A stretch of 64,000 bases of DNA from positions 210,341,178-210,405,177 of the forward strand of contig CM071599.1 of NCBI GenBank assembly GCA_036435485.1. The letters run 5' to 3'. Each line of letters starts with the position of its first letter. Positions within the stretch are counted from its first letter, which is position 1. Shown here in pieces: positions 11,028 to 21,856 of the stretch. A program made the position numbers and the translations under genes. Source of the stretch: Saposhnikovia divaricata. Taxonomy: Eukaryota > Streptophyta > Magnoliopsida > Apiales > Apiaceae. The notes under the pieces were generated by a model. That model was given only the letters and a program-made list of their open reading frames with translations, had not been told where the DNA came from and searched no databases.

Positions 11028-11954
11028 TAGGTTTAGTTTCTAGTTTCTACTCTAAGTTAGTTTCTATTAGAAGCTTACAACCCGTGCGATGCACGGATTT
11101 CTATGTAATAAATTTTATTTTATGTTACAATTATATTTTGTATGATTATTATTTACAATGTTTTATTTTAATTTTATTTTAATAATTTAATATAAATTTA
11201 ATTAATGATATTCATGATTTAAAACTTATATTATAAAATTTAAAATAAATATGTCGTTGATAGAATTCGAACATTAAAATTTTAGTAAAATAATTTAATC
11301 ATATAATATATTTAATCATTACATCTAACGATTCTAATTTTTTACTAAAAATCTAATGGTCATTATTCGTAGTATACGAATTTCTGTTATATCGTAGTAT
11401 ACGGATTTCTACTTAAAATTTTAGTAAAATAATTTAATCATATAATATATTTAATCATTACATCTAACGATTCTAATTTTTTACTAAAAATCTAATGGTC
11501 ATTATTCGTAGTATACGAATTTCTGTTATATCGTAGTATACGGATTTCTATTATATTTTGTTAGTGATAGATTTTATATAATAGTATTAATAATTGAAAA
11601 GTATGGTGTGATATTCTGAGATTAGGTTTAGTTTCTAGTTTCTACTCTAAGTTAGTTTCTATTAGAAGCTTATAACCCGTGCGATGCACGAATTTCTATG
11701 TAATAAATTTTATTTTATGTTACAATTATATTTTGTATGATTATTATTTACAATGTTTTATTTTAATTTTATTTTAATAATTTAATATAAATTTAATTAA
11801 TGATATGCATGATTAAAAACTTATATTATAAAATTTAAAATAAATATGTCGTTGATAGAATTCGAACCTTAAAATTTTAGTAAAATAATTTAATCATATA
11901 ATATATTTAATCATTACATCTAACGATTCTAATTTTTTACTAAAAATCTAATGG
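11028..11954. repeat. Direct repeat block with internal 139-bp tandem
   Basis: Segments 11028-11359 and 11623-11954 are near-identical direct repeats of about 332 bp, each starting AGGTTTAGTTTCTAG and containing CCCGTGCGATGCACG. Between them, 11276-11550 is a tandem of about 139 bp in two copies. The second long copy abuts the Copia RT fragment. Non-coding. Confidence 0.85.
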
Positions 11955-12455
11955 AAAGATGCCATCAAAAGTGAAGTTAATTCTATTTTATAGGATCGTA
12001 CTTGGGAGTTAGTGGACTTACCAACCGGTAGTAAAACACTAGGTAACAAGTGGGTTTACAAAAAGAAGTTGAAACCTGATGGCACCATAAATAAGTACAA
12101 ATCCAGACTTGTAATCAAAGGATACAAGCAACAACATGGTCTTGATTACTTTGATACATATTCTCCAGTATCAAGAATAACATCTATAAGGATGATGTTT
12201 GCTATCGCTGCGATGCGAAATTTGATTGTACATCAAATGGATGTGAAAACTGCTTTTCTAAATGGGGATATAGATGAGGAAATCTGTATGGAAAAACCTG
12301 AAGGGTTTATTGTCCCTGGACAAGAAAGAAAAGTTTTTAGATTGGTGAAATCATTGTATGGCTTGAAGCAAGCGCCTATGAAATGGAGAACCAACAAGAG
12401 TATCATGCCAATTATTTCAATGGAGAACCAACAAGAGTATCATGCCGCAAAATGA
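11955..12455 (+). pseudogene. Ty1/Copia reverse transcriptase fragment
   Basis: The frame encodes WELVDLPTGSKTLGNKWVYK, IKGYKQQHGLDYFDTYSPVS, MDVKTAFLNGDIDEEICMEK and LVKSLYGLKQAP, the N-terminal half of a Copia RT. An in-frame TAG lies at 11991-11993. The YVDD half, integrase and RNase H are absent. After KQAPMKW the frame runs into a direct repeat of about 35 bp (AACCAACAAGAGTATCATGC twice, about 12391-12445) and stops at 12455. It differs from both complete Copia elements in this window. Confidence 0.85.
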
Positions 12456-13183
12456 TGTTTCCTTTGATATTTGACGAGAAGACACTTTATTACTCATTTC
12501 AGCATTCCCATTGGAGTTGCTTTCAATTATCTTAATAATTGTGCCAGTTCCGTAGATATTTCGTACAAATTTGTCGGTAATTGATGTCTAAATTGCGTAG
12601 GCATTCTCTAATTGGTTTAATAAATGTTTATATATTGTAATTTTTACTTCTCATACTTTGTCAAAAACTATTTTTCTACACTTTATAATGTTCTCTTTCA
12701 AGATGTAAGATAATAGTATAGCCTACAATTATATCTCAAAAATCACTCCAATGAACGATCAAAATATAATTATTAACTATTAAGACCCAAGAATTATAAG
12801 TTTCATAGCTTGCATATCAATCTCCCATTTTAAAATTTTAATCATGTCTACCAAATCATAAACAAGAATTATGAATATTCTCCCAATTGATCACAACACA
12901 TAAGATATAATTAAAGGTTCGCGGCTCCTTTATATATATTAAACCTTCAATGATATATTAGCGAAAGTAAAAAAATTAAACATAAAAAATTAGTTACTCA
13001 TGCTAGCAAAATAAAATAGACATATATTCATAACATAGTTATGGTAAAAGTTTATAGTAAAGAAAATACAAAAGTATCTCTTAAAACTTGGATGGAATTT
13101 CTTCGATTCTTACTCAAGTTTTCTCACAAACTCTCGCACATAAAGTTGCCTTAATGTGGTCAAACATGACAGAAAACCGTTGA
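12456..13183. other. Non-coding AT-rich stretch
   Basis: No ORF, repeat or known motif supported on either strand. Confidence 0.4.
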
Positions 13184-13743
13184 TAAGTTGTTGGGGTTAA
13201 TTATCAAGTGACTCACTTTTTTCGTTGTAATATCTCAAGTGAATCACCGACAAATTTTTGGCCTCATTCAAGTCAATCAATACAAAATAAGTTACATTAC
13301 GTTAAATTTTTGAAAAGTTGGCATTAAAATAAACGTTTTCGATTAATTTTATGACGTGGACTTGACTAAGACTTGATGTGAACTTGTCTACATGACAAGA
13401 TGATGATAAGGGTTCAAGATAGTATTTTACATATAAAATAATTAATTTGATAAATTTATAGATTTAAAGGTTAAATTCGTAGGTAAAGGAAAATAGGTAT
13501 GTAGAACCCTAAAAATCCAATATAATGACATATATGGAAGCATGTCGAAATTGAGTTGACATGCTTAATCAGAAAATTACCCTACTCAACTTTTTCCATT
13601 TATTGCAATTTTAAAACAAACTTAACGGAATGTAACTTAATTTGAAATGAATGATTTACATGAGATCAAAAACTTGTCTGTGATCCATTTGATACATTGG
13701 AATTAAACTAGCGAGTCTACTGATAATTAACCCTAAGTTGTTG
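13184..13743. mobile_element. MULE-like foldback MITE with 10-bp TSD
   Basis: Seen: TAAGTTGTTG at 13184-13193 and again at 13734-13743 flanks an element starting GGGTTAATTATCA and ending TGATAATTAACCC. The inverted arms extend roughly 130 bp with moderate divergence (CAAGTTTTTG, AAGTTACATT). A 9-10 bp duplication and long TIRs fit Mutator-like non-autonomous elements. No coding region. Confidence 0.8.
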
Positions 13744-14445
13744 TAGTCCATCAGTAAATTGCAGACGGACATGCAATTTCATTGCCAAACCTTTGCTACA
13801 ATGATTTAGCTACAGAAGTTTCTGTCAGGATTTCCATCACGATTTATAATGCCTATGGAATTTGATAGTTGGCGACAAAATTTCCTTGTAGTGTGGTGCT
13901 CAGTTGTTAGCTAGTACTTGTGCTTTGGACTAAAGAATGTACCGCAACTGGTGTAAGTTCCATGTTCTGATTAGTACTGCAATCACTCTTTTAAGCACTG
14001 GAGCTTCTACCTAGCATAGTACAGTCTCGATTGCATTGCCTCATTAGGTGCCCGTGCACCAACACACATTGCCACTAGAAGCAAGTTTTTGGTTCAAATT
14101 TGTCCAAGCACTGGACGATCTCTTTGAGACGAGTCCAATTCTAACTTAAAACCTTTTCAGGTTTAAACTAATAGGTAGCATAATATTACTATCTGCATTC
14201 TTTTGCTAAATACTAATTCTTGGCCCCATTTTAAACTATGTACAAAATGAATTCCTTTGCACTTCTTACGTAATATTGCATTTTAAACAATGAAAATTAA
14301 CTTTTATATTATATAATATTAAAATTACTGCATATCATAAAATAAGATGTACAAATTATTAGGCTCTACATATCACTCATAAGCAGCCAGGAAACAAAAA
14401 CAAGAAATGGGCGAATCAGATCGCACTCAAGGTTAAAAATGGAAG
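13744..14445. other. Non-coding stretch
   Basis: Nothing supported. The right end probably contains the 3' flank of the CCCH gene on the minus strand. Confidence 0.35.
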
Positions 14446-14678
14446 TTTATTACAGCTAAAAAAGACAAATAAGATGTAGAGCCGCATAAAAATCCAAAAC
14501 TACAAGTTTACAACATTGAAATCAGCAGTACTAAAGTACAAGCACAGATGTCTACAAGACTTTATTACAGCTAAAAAAGACAAATAAGATGTAGAGCAGC
14601 ATAAAAATCCAGAACAACAAGTCTACAACACTGAAATAATCAGCAGTACTAAAGCACAAGCACAGATGTCTACAAGTA
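14446..14678. repeat. 115-bp tandem duplication in CCCH-gene 3' UTR
   Basis: Two copies of about 115 bp (14446-14560 and 14561-14678), each starting TTTATTACAGCTAAAAAAGA and differing at a few positions. They lie immediately downstream of the CCCH gene stop. Confidence 0.9.
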
Positions 14679-14683
14679 ATTAA

Positions 14684-16602
14684 TTAAAAATAAAATAATG
14701 GCCTCGTGTCGCGCAGCTCACTGGCATCATGGGCAAAATGACACGTGGCCCCTCGAGGGCAACATCCACGGATGTTATAGGAACAAAGTCTTGTTTTATA
14801 TTTCCTTCCAGGACATATTTCTAGACACCCGATGTTTTTGCCTTGTGTAAGCTGCCCAATAAGTTCCAGAGTTATATCTAGGCTCTTAGGGGTGCCTTGA
14901 ATTTCAACGATTTTCAGTGTAGAGTTCAATTCATGATCTTTGATGGAAATACTTGCCATTGACATACAAGAAATCATCAAAGCATTACGTCCATCGCCTC
15001 CATCGATTGTTCGAGCAAATGATTCTTCGACTGGAAAGGAAACTTTCGCGACTTGATTATTGTCACCCAGAAAAGCGTGTAACAAACTGCATTCCTTGCC
15101 AAATGGACACCCTGTCAAGCTGCACATGGATTGTAAACACATATGTTAGTCACAAGTCATGTGATAAATTAAATAAAAAAGTAAGCACTAAAAGAGGAAT
15201 AACAACGAAGGCATATGTAACGCCGGATGATGATTTCAGGTCCAGACACTAAGTTACTAATATAATAAACAAATGATAGCACATATATAAACAAAGTTAC
15301 CACGTGAAAGTCAAAACATATACACACAAAAGACATACACCAGCAAAAACTATTTAATTATATGCTCTTTCAACTTTTGCAAAAGATAAAATACCCTTAA
15401 ATCATTTACTCTTGCAACTAAAATGCAAAACTGAAAAAGCATGTGAAGATCTGTAATTTAGCATCACTTTTATTTGTTTGCTCCTAAACACACGGGCACA
15501 CACATATAAATATCTTCTAATTTAAGGGCGGTGCTAAGCCGCTGACCTGCAATCTCTGGTCACCAATCTCCACCTTAGTATATGTAAAGAATAACGGTAG
15601 GCCACCTGTGTTACTTATACTTGAAGGAGGAGTAACAAGAAGAATCATGCGTCACAATACAAAGTTCAGGACACAACAGAAAGAAAGTAAAAATGAAAGA
15701 GGGAGAGTTGAAGTAAAAAAGAAGAGGATAAGGATAAAAGGGGTGAGAGAAGATTAAAGGGCATGCAAAAAGTGTGGATTAGTGTATTCTGTGGGAGGCC
15801 TCACCACTCCTCCAATTGGGTAGCTTGTATCTCTGTTGAGGTTTTCTTCTATATCAATATACAGCTTATTATCCTTGCTCTTCATATCAACTTTACAATC
15901 TATACATCTATCTATCTATCCTTTCTACAGTTAAATTTGTGTGATTCCCGGCCTAGGAAGCACAAGTGAGGGTGTGGGTGCGGGGTGCGCAATATGAAGA
16001 TACATGAATTTGGAAAATTAAAAAATATGGGGATTCGGATGCGGGGATTCAGTAAATATATGTAATGCAAATATGAAAATATGAATATATATATATATAT
16101 TCAGCAAATATATGTAATGCAAATATGAAAATATGCAAATATAAATATGAAAATTTGTAATTCCAAAAATATGAATATGAAAATACGAAAGGAGTAACAT
16201 AATACTCATTATACATACATATAAAATCGAGACAAAATTTAATTTCTAAACAAATATAAACCCATGATTAAAGAAAAACAAGAAATGCTATATAAACCGA
16301 TATACACGCCAAACTCAACAACCAATTGCAATTACGCAAGAACAAAGGTCAGAATTAAAACCCGAATTTCACCGATTTTTTTCCTTCACCGTCTGTTGGG
16401 GACTCCTTTTCTGTTAAAAAAACGTAACGTAGCATGAATACAATTCCTAATATATACAGAGGGTTTCGAATGGAGTAGTAAATTAAATAATAAATTATTG
16501 TTCTTAAAGAAAAAAAGGGTGAAACCTTGCTTAGGCTTCTTAGCGGGGACTTGTTCTTCCTCGTCGGATCTTTCCGTCTTTCGACCACCCTTAGACGCCA
16601 TC
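14684..16602 (-). CDS. CCCH-KH-CCCH zinc-finger protein, incomplete gene model
   Basis: Seen: the last exon (about 15124 down to 14684) encodes the end of a CCCH finger (TGCPFGKECSLLHAF), a KH-like stretch (ISIKDHELNSTLKIVEIQG) and a final finger (RLCSYNIRGCCPRGATCHFAH, ligands spaced C-x7-C-x5-C-x3-H), stop at 14684. An acceptor TGTGCAG precedes it. A likely first exon at about 16602-16526 starts MASKGGRKTERSDEEEQV and ends at a GT donor. Known: plant CCCH-KH-CCCH proteins bind RNA. Oddity: the first cysteine of finger one is not supplied by joining these two exons, so an internal exon is missing from my model or lost. It could be functional, but I cannot confirm this. Confidence 0.6.
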
Positions 16603-16905
16603 CAAGCCTGTAGAATGTCACCATTCGAAGGAGGAGGTGAATGATAACTGAAATATATTTTGGGCAGCGGATAATAAGCACCGGTTCCAGATAAAAACAA
16701 ATCCTTTTTTTAGTTTTTTGAAATTAAAAAAAATGCTTAATAAACAAATCCTTTATTCTTTTTTTTTTTATTTATGATACATTTAATTTCGTCCTCATAT
16801 TTCTTTCGATATTTTAGAACTTTAATTATTAAAAACGTAATGATCTTTTTTTCATAATTGTTTAGATTGGACTTTTTTTTCCTTTATTACATTTTTCGTA
16901 TTTAA

Positions 16906-17020
16906 CTAGTATTGTATCCGTGCTACGCACCGAATAATAAATTTCATTATTTTTAAGAAAAACTAATAATTATTTAACATAAATCTTCAAGCTCGTACTT
17001 TGCACGGGTTATCATCTAGT
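16906..17020. mobile_element. Small element with inverted CCGTGC...GCAC termini
   Basis: The left end ACTAGTATTGTATCCGTGCT and the right end GCACGGGTTATCATCTAGT are imperfect inverted repeats about 115 bp apart. The CCCGTGC-N-GCACGG then CTAG layout resembles the hairpin termini often seen at plant Helitron 3' ends, here facing outward on both sides. The class is uncertain. Confidence 0.4.
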
Positions 17021-17059
17021 ATATTCAGATATATAAACAATGAGAAACCTCTTTATTTT

Positions 17060-17300
17060 CCTTATGATGATTCAAATCACAAAACTTGGTGCACCAAACG
17101 ATGGCTTTACTTACAGCTTTGAAATTCACGTACAGAACGGAATCGCAGATCCGATGGGTTCATTGCGCATCGAAAGACAACGAGATTGGTAAATTCCATC
17201 TTCAACAAGGTCAAGAAATAAAGTGGAGTTTCCATGTGCAATTTTTCTTGAGAGCTATGTATTTTTGTCACTTGAGAACTATGGAGTTTCGAAAGCATTG
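17060..17300 (+). pseudogene. S1 self-incompatibility homologue (SPH) relic
   Basis: Seen: QIRWVHCASKDNEIGKFHLQ, GQEIKWSFHVQFF and YFC fit the SPH pattern (HC-x-SKDD-x-LG ... W-x-F-x-x-x-FF ... YFC). The upstream part (LGAPNDGFTYSFEIHVQNG) reads better in another frame, so a frameshift is likely. Known: SPH proteins are small secreted plant proteins. No signal peptide is visible in frame. I infer a decayed fragment. Confidence 0.45.
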
Positions 17301-20300
17301 TCTAAATCCAATCATACCTAAATTAAAATCCTCATCTTAATTAGCAGGATTCACAACAATATTCGTTGGATGAGTCATTAGAACAATTGTCTCATCCTCT
17401 ACTGTAATAACCCCGATTTTTCCAGATTTATTATTATTATTATTACTTAAATATTTTATTGATTTTTCGTAAAGGAATAATAAGATTGTGAATATTTAAT
17501 TTTAATTTGAATGCAGTTATGTGTTTAATTGTTAATAGGTTATTCGGGTAGACTGTATTTGGTACTGTCTGTGTTAGTAAAAATGTTTATTTTATTAAAA
17601 ATTTATATTTTTATCAAAAGTGATAAATTGAGTTTGTTTTAAAATTTTATGGATCGAGTTGGTATTTTATTGGTACAAAAATTATACCCAATATTCTACT
17701 CCTGTACAAAAGTTTTATTTGTATAAATTATTAAAATGTTTAAAATTTAGTATTTTCATATTTTTGGTAACTTGAGATTATTTTAGAATTTTAAGGATCA
17801 AAACTATATTTTTCTCGTACTAAAATTTTACCCGGTATCTTATCCGTGCCCATTAATATTTGGGTGCATTATGAAAATATTTGAAAATTTTGTATTTTAT
17901 ATTTTTGATCAATTAGGGAAAATTATGTGTAATTTATTATATTAAAATATATTTTTAGTTTAATTTACTGTGTGTCAGTTTATTTTTAATGCAATTAAAC
18001 GCGTTAGGATTTTTATTAAATAGGAAAATTATCCCATACGTGTTATGTAACTTCTGTGTAGCATAAAATATTTTATTCTATTTTTCTGTAATTTTTATAT
18101 TTTCATAATACAATTATTTCGCATTTTAATTTCCGGACCCAGCCCCTGTGCTGAATCCGAGGCCTTGTTTTTGATAAAATTATTTTTATATAATGATAGG
18201 ATATTTAAAAATGCATTATTTTGTAATTTTTGTAATATTCATAATTTTTGGGAAATTTTGGCATTTATATTATATTTGTTTAAAAATAAAAATTTTACAT
18301 TTTTATCCCATAAAAATTATTTTTTAGGCTTAATAATTCTAATTAGGAGTTAAAAATATTTTTGGGGTATTAATTTTTGATTAATATAAATAGGAGCTGA
18401 TTTTTTTTATTAATCAAAATAATCAAAAAAATCAGATTTTTTGATTTTTATTTTCTGGAAATTCTGGAGAAGTGTTCTTGGTGTTCTTGACAATCAAACT
18501 CACTTTTGAAGGCGATTCTGTTATTCAAATCCCTCATATGAGTAATCAAATTGAATGGCATAATATGTACTACATGTTTATGTGGGTGTATATATCCAAA
18601 TATGCTTTATTTGTGAATTCATGATTTTCATTTTAATATTCGAATTTCTTGAAATTACTGTGGCTTGTTCACTGATTTGTTGTTGATGTAGTTAGTGTCT
18701 ATAGATTTCTTATGATCCCAGGAGTATCATGATAATTTTTGTTTGATTTTTAGTAGCTAAAATATGAAAATCGAATTTTTGGGGGTGGGTTATAATTTTG
18801 ATTTTTCCGGCTTGTTTGTTGATGGGTTGATGTTTTTGACGATTGATATAGCTTGTGGAAGTGGTAAGCTTCGTTTTGATGTAAAGAAAATCGAGTTTGG
18901 TGTCCGATTTGGCCAAATCGTGTTTGGCCGGATTATGGCGCGAGGTCGTCGGATTTTGATGGGTTTTGGTTCATTCCGGTTGTTTTTGATGGTGTTTTGC
19001 TGTATTAAGGTTATACAACTGTTGGGCAATTATTTTGTGTCGTTTTGGTGTTAAGATCGAGCTCGTCGGAACTCGTTGGTAGTCACCGGATTTTACGCTG
19101 GAACAGTAATGGGGGGGGGTTTTTTTCTGTTGAAGGTTGAAGAAGAAGACGTTAGTTTAAAAAAAACTTATTTTACTTTTATTTACTTTTAAAAAAATCT
19201 TTTAAATCATTCTAAATTTAATTATAAAATTCAGAAATTTATTTTCTGAAAATATTTTGGAAATTTAAAATTTATTTATAAATTCTGTTTTTAATTTTTA
19301 AAAATTAATTTATTATTTACTTTTAATTCAAAAATAATTAAGAATTAAATATTTTAATTATACTAGTTAATTTCAAAATATGATTTAATTAATTTAGTTA
19401 TTTAATAAATGTAATTATTTATTAAATAATTTTATTAATGAATTATTAGTTAATTTTAATTAATTTAATTTTTAATTAATCAATTTTCTATTTAAAAATG
19501 ATTTTAAAAATAGAAAGAAATTGTTTTAAATCCTAAAAATAATCTGGGAGTGATAAAAATGGTTTTAAAATTCTAAAATTATTTATAAACCCGGATTAAA
19601 TATTTATTAAAATATTTTGGGGATTCAATAATTACCCGGAGGGTTTATTATCGATTTTTTTTATTCAAAAAGTGTTAATTAAATCTTCTAAAATTCTTTT
19701 AAGTGCTTTAAAATTATTTTTAAATATTCTAAAAATACTTTGAGTTCTCTTTTATTTGTGAGTCGTATCTGCTATGTGAAGTACGTGCTATGTGATTATG
19801 TGATCTACTTATCGAGCCTTTATACGTGCAATGTGAATTATCAAGGTATTAAGTATCGAGGATTAGGTTATAAATTGAGTTTTGGTCGATATATATTTAA
19901 TGTGTGCTTAATTGTGTATATGTAAGATGTCGTTAGGGGTAGACGTCGTTTCTTGATTTACTGACTATGATTGTAAGATTATTTTTATCTTCACAAGGAT
20001 TAATTGGTAAATATTGACTTAGGTTTGTCAGCGGAGATAAGTAGATGTTGAAAAGGTGGAGATGAATGCAGTATTGTTTGTGGAATTGTTGGTTTACTTG
20101 TGAGGTGTTTTAACATCGGGAAAACGTCTATGTTCAAAGGGGACATTTCCAATTATTTTCTCCCGATAGAGATTTTGGTAAGCATGGTTAATATGTTCGA
20201 GTTGAGTTTATAAACGTTTATAGAAAGTAGAAATTGATGTTTGAAGACTGAAGTACCAGCTTATGTTTGACTATAAAAGTAGACGCGTGGGCTCGATGTC

Positions 20301-21109
20301 GACGGATCAGACTCGTGGCAATCGCAAGAGCGTCAAACCAACGAATGATTAAAATAGAGAACATGATGACGTGAGATAGAAGAAAAAGATAGTTGTATTA
20401 CCTCGGCGTACGTAATAGCTAAGGACCAGAGGCAAGTATTTTCTCCCTTGATCATCTTAAACACTTATATTTAATGTTTCATCGATTCATATCATGACGA
20501 ATAACTATTGTTCATAGCTATTTGTGATTCCTAAATATTTTTGTGCGAACACAGTCACTTGATGTGGAAATTTCTTTATGATAAACTCTTCATATCCTTA
20601 TTATCGTAGTAAATAATAGGGTTGTGAACTGTATGTGAAACTAAGCATTTCCTGTTGAATTCGGAAGTTGCTCTATTGGATTGGAAGTTATTAAAGCGTA
20701 GGAGGCCATGATGATTTCATGGTCCAGTAATATTTAATGAGGATATGGTAACCATTCCATCTTCCTATAGGCTAACATTACTTGCCTATTTTGGTACCCT
20801 CATGAAATCCGGATTATACACACGGGTATAGCTGTACAAGTGGAGTATAAAGGGTCTCATTGCTTTTGAACCTGATCAGGGGACAATGGTGTTTTGTCTT
20901 TATTTTTATATATCCAATCCATATCGCCGGAATGGCTATTTTATATTATGAGTTGGCAGATGATTCATTTTTATGACATGCCAAATGATTTCAGTTATGG
21001 TTTGAATTATATCACAGTTGTTGATTCAGTTTTCTCTATAAACTATTTTACATTTCAGTTGATTTTATACCCCACTTATCTTGGTTTTTGTATCAAAATT
21101 TTTATACGC
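17301..21109. other. Large AT-rich non-coding region, possibly LTR-derived
   Basis: No convincing coding sequence in 3.8 kb. A possible LTR-like start (TGTAATAACCCCGATTTT) lies near 17405. A TATA-like TAATATAAATAGG lies at 18381-18393. From about 20280 the composition becomes less AT-biased (GTCGACGGATCAGACTCG). A solo Gypsy LTR or truncated element is possible, but I found neither its partner nor a target duplication. Confidence 0.3.
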
Positions 21110-21280
21110 TTGATGAGCGTATAGAAAATTTAGTAATCAATTTTTGAGCCAGATCCTCCCATGTCGTTATAGAGCCGGCTGGTAAAAAGTGTAGCCAACC
21201 CTTAGCCTTATCCCTCAGAGAAAATGGGAAAAGCCTCAATTTCATAGCATCTTCTGTCACACCATTGAATTTGAAGGTGT
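21110..21280 (-). pseudogene. Gypsy gag fragment, left of the nested Sirevirus
   Basis: Reading leftward: DTFKFNGVTEDAMKLRLFPF, SLRDKAKGWLHFLPAG and SITTWEDLAQK. This is the core retrotrans_gag motif of plant Gypsy elements. The N-terminal part is at 33980-34251. The Copia element at 21286-33974 separates them. The frame decays after QKLITKF near 21110. Confidence 0.85.
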
Positions 21281-21285
21281 CACAG

Positions 21286-21795
21286 TGTTAAATATAATTG
21301 ATGTGTTTTAATCAGTGTTTAAGTGTTACAGGGAGTTATCAGAGTTTAGCTGGAAGCAGTCAGAGTTTAGTCAAACTCTGACAGTTGGAAGCTCGACAGA
21401 GTTTGTTAAACTCTGTCTAGAGGAAGCACGTCTACTGTTCAACAGTGATTGAAGATTAATTATGGAAGCGATATCTTTGAAGATTGGATATCTATCAAAG
21501 AGATCGAGTTTACATAGGAGACGTGTGACAATCTGTAATTGATATCATTGTATAGCTGATTATTAGGAATATCAATTAGAGATTGTATCGTAGCTGTATG
21601 GTATATAAATACAGATAGGTTAACCCTAGAAGGGTATCGATAACGAATTATCTTTATTGTAACCTAGCAGCTCTTTGTGATATTTTACATCACGAAGAGG
21701 GTTTGAAATACAAGAAGTTTTTTTAAGTGCATAAACGCTTTTACTTGTTAATCTCTCATACAAAGTTGATTATTAATTGTGTATTCGGCCGAACA
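21286..21795 (+). repeat. 5' LTR of Sirevirus-like element
   Basis: 510 bp, TGTTAAATATAATTG...CGGCCGAACA. TATA-like GGTATATAAATACAG lies near 21600. Contains two adjacent perfect inverted repeats of the AAACTCTG motif (21359-21382 and 21395-21417). Confidence 0.95.
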
Positions 21796-21796
21796 A

Positions 21797-21809
21797 GTGG
21801 TATCAGAGC
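21797..21809 (+). other. Primer-binding site (tRNA-Met)
   Basis: TGGTATCAGAGCC directly after the 5' LTR, the standard Copia primer site. Confidence 0.9.
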
Positions 21810-21856
21810 CAATCTGTTACTTTATTACAGGTTAAGATCCAAACACAACAATAATC

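Noticed and set aside
16018..16209. 63-codon ORF rich in Ile/Tyr
   Set aside because: It lies in ATATGAAAAT low-complexity DNA and has no coding signature.
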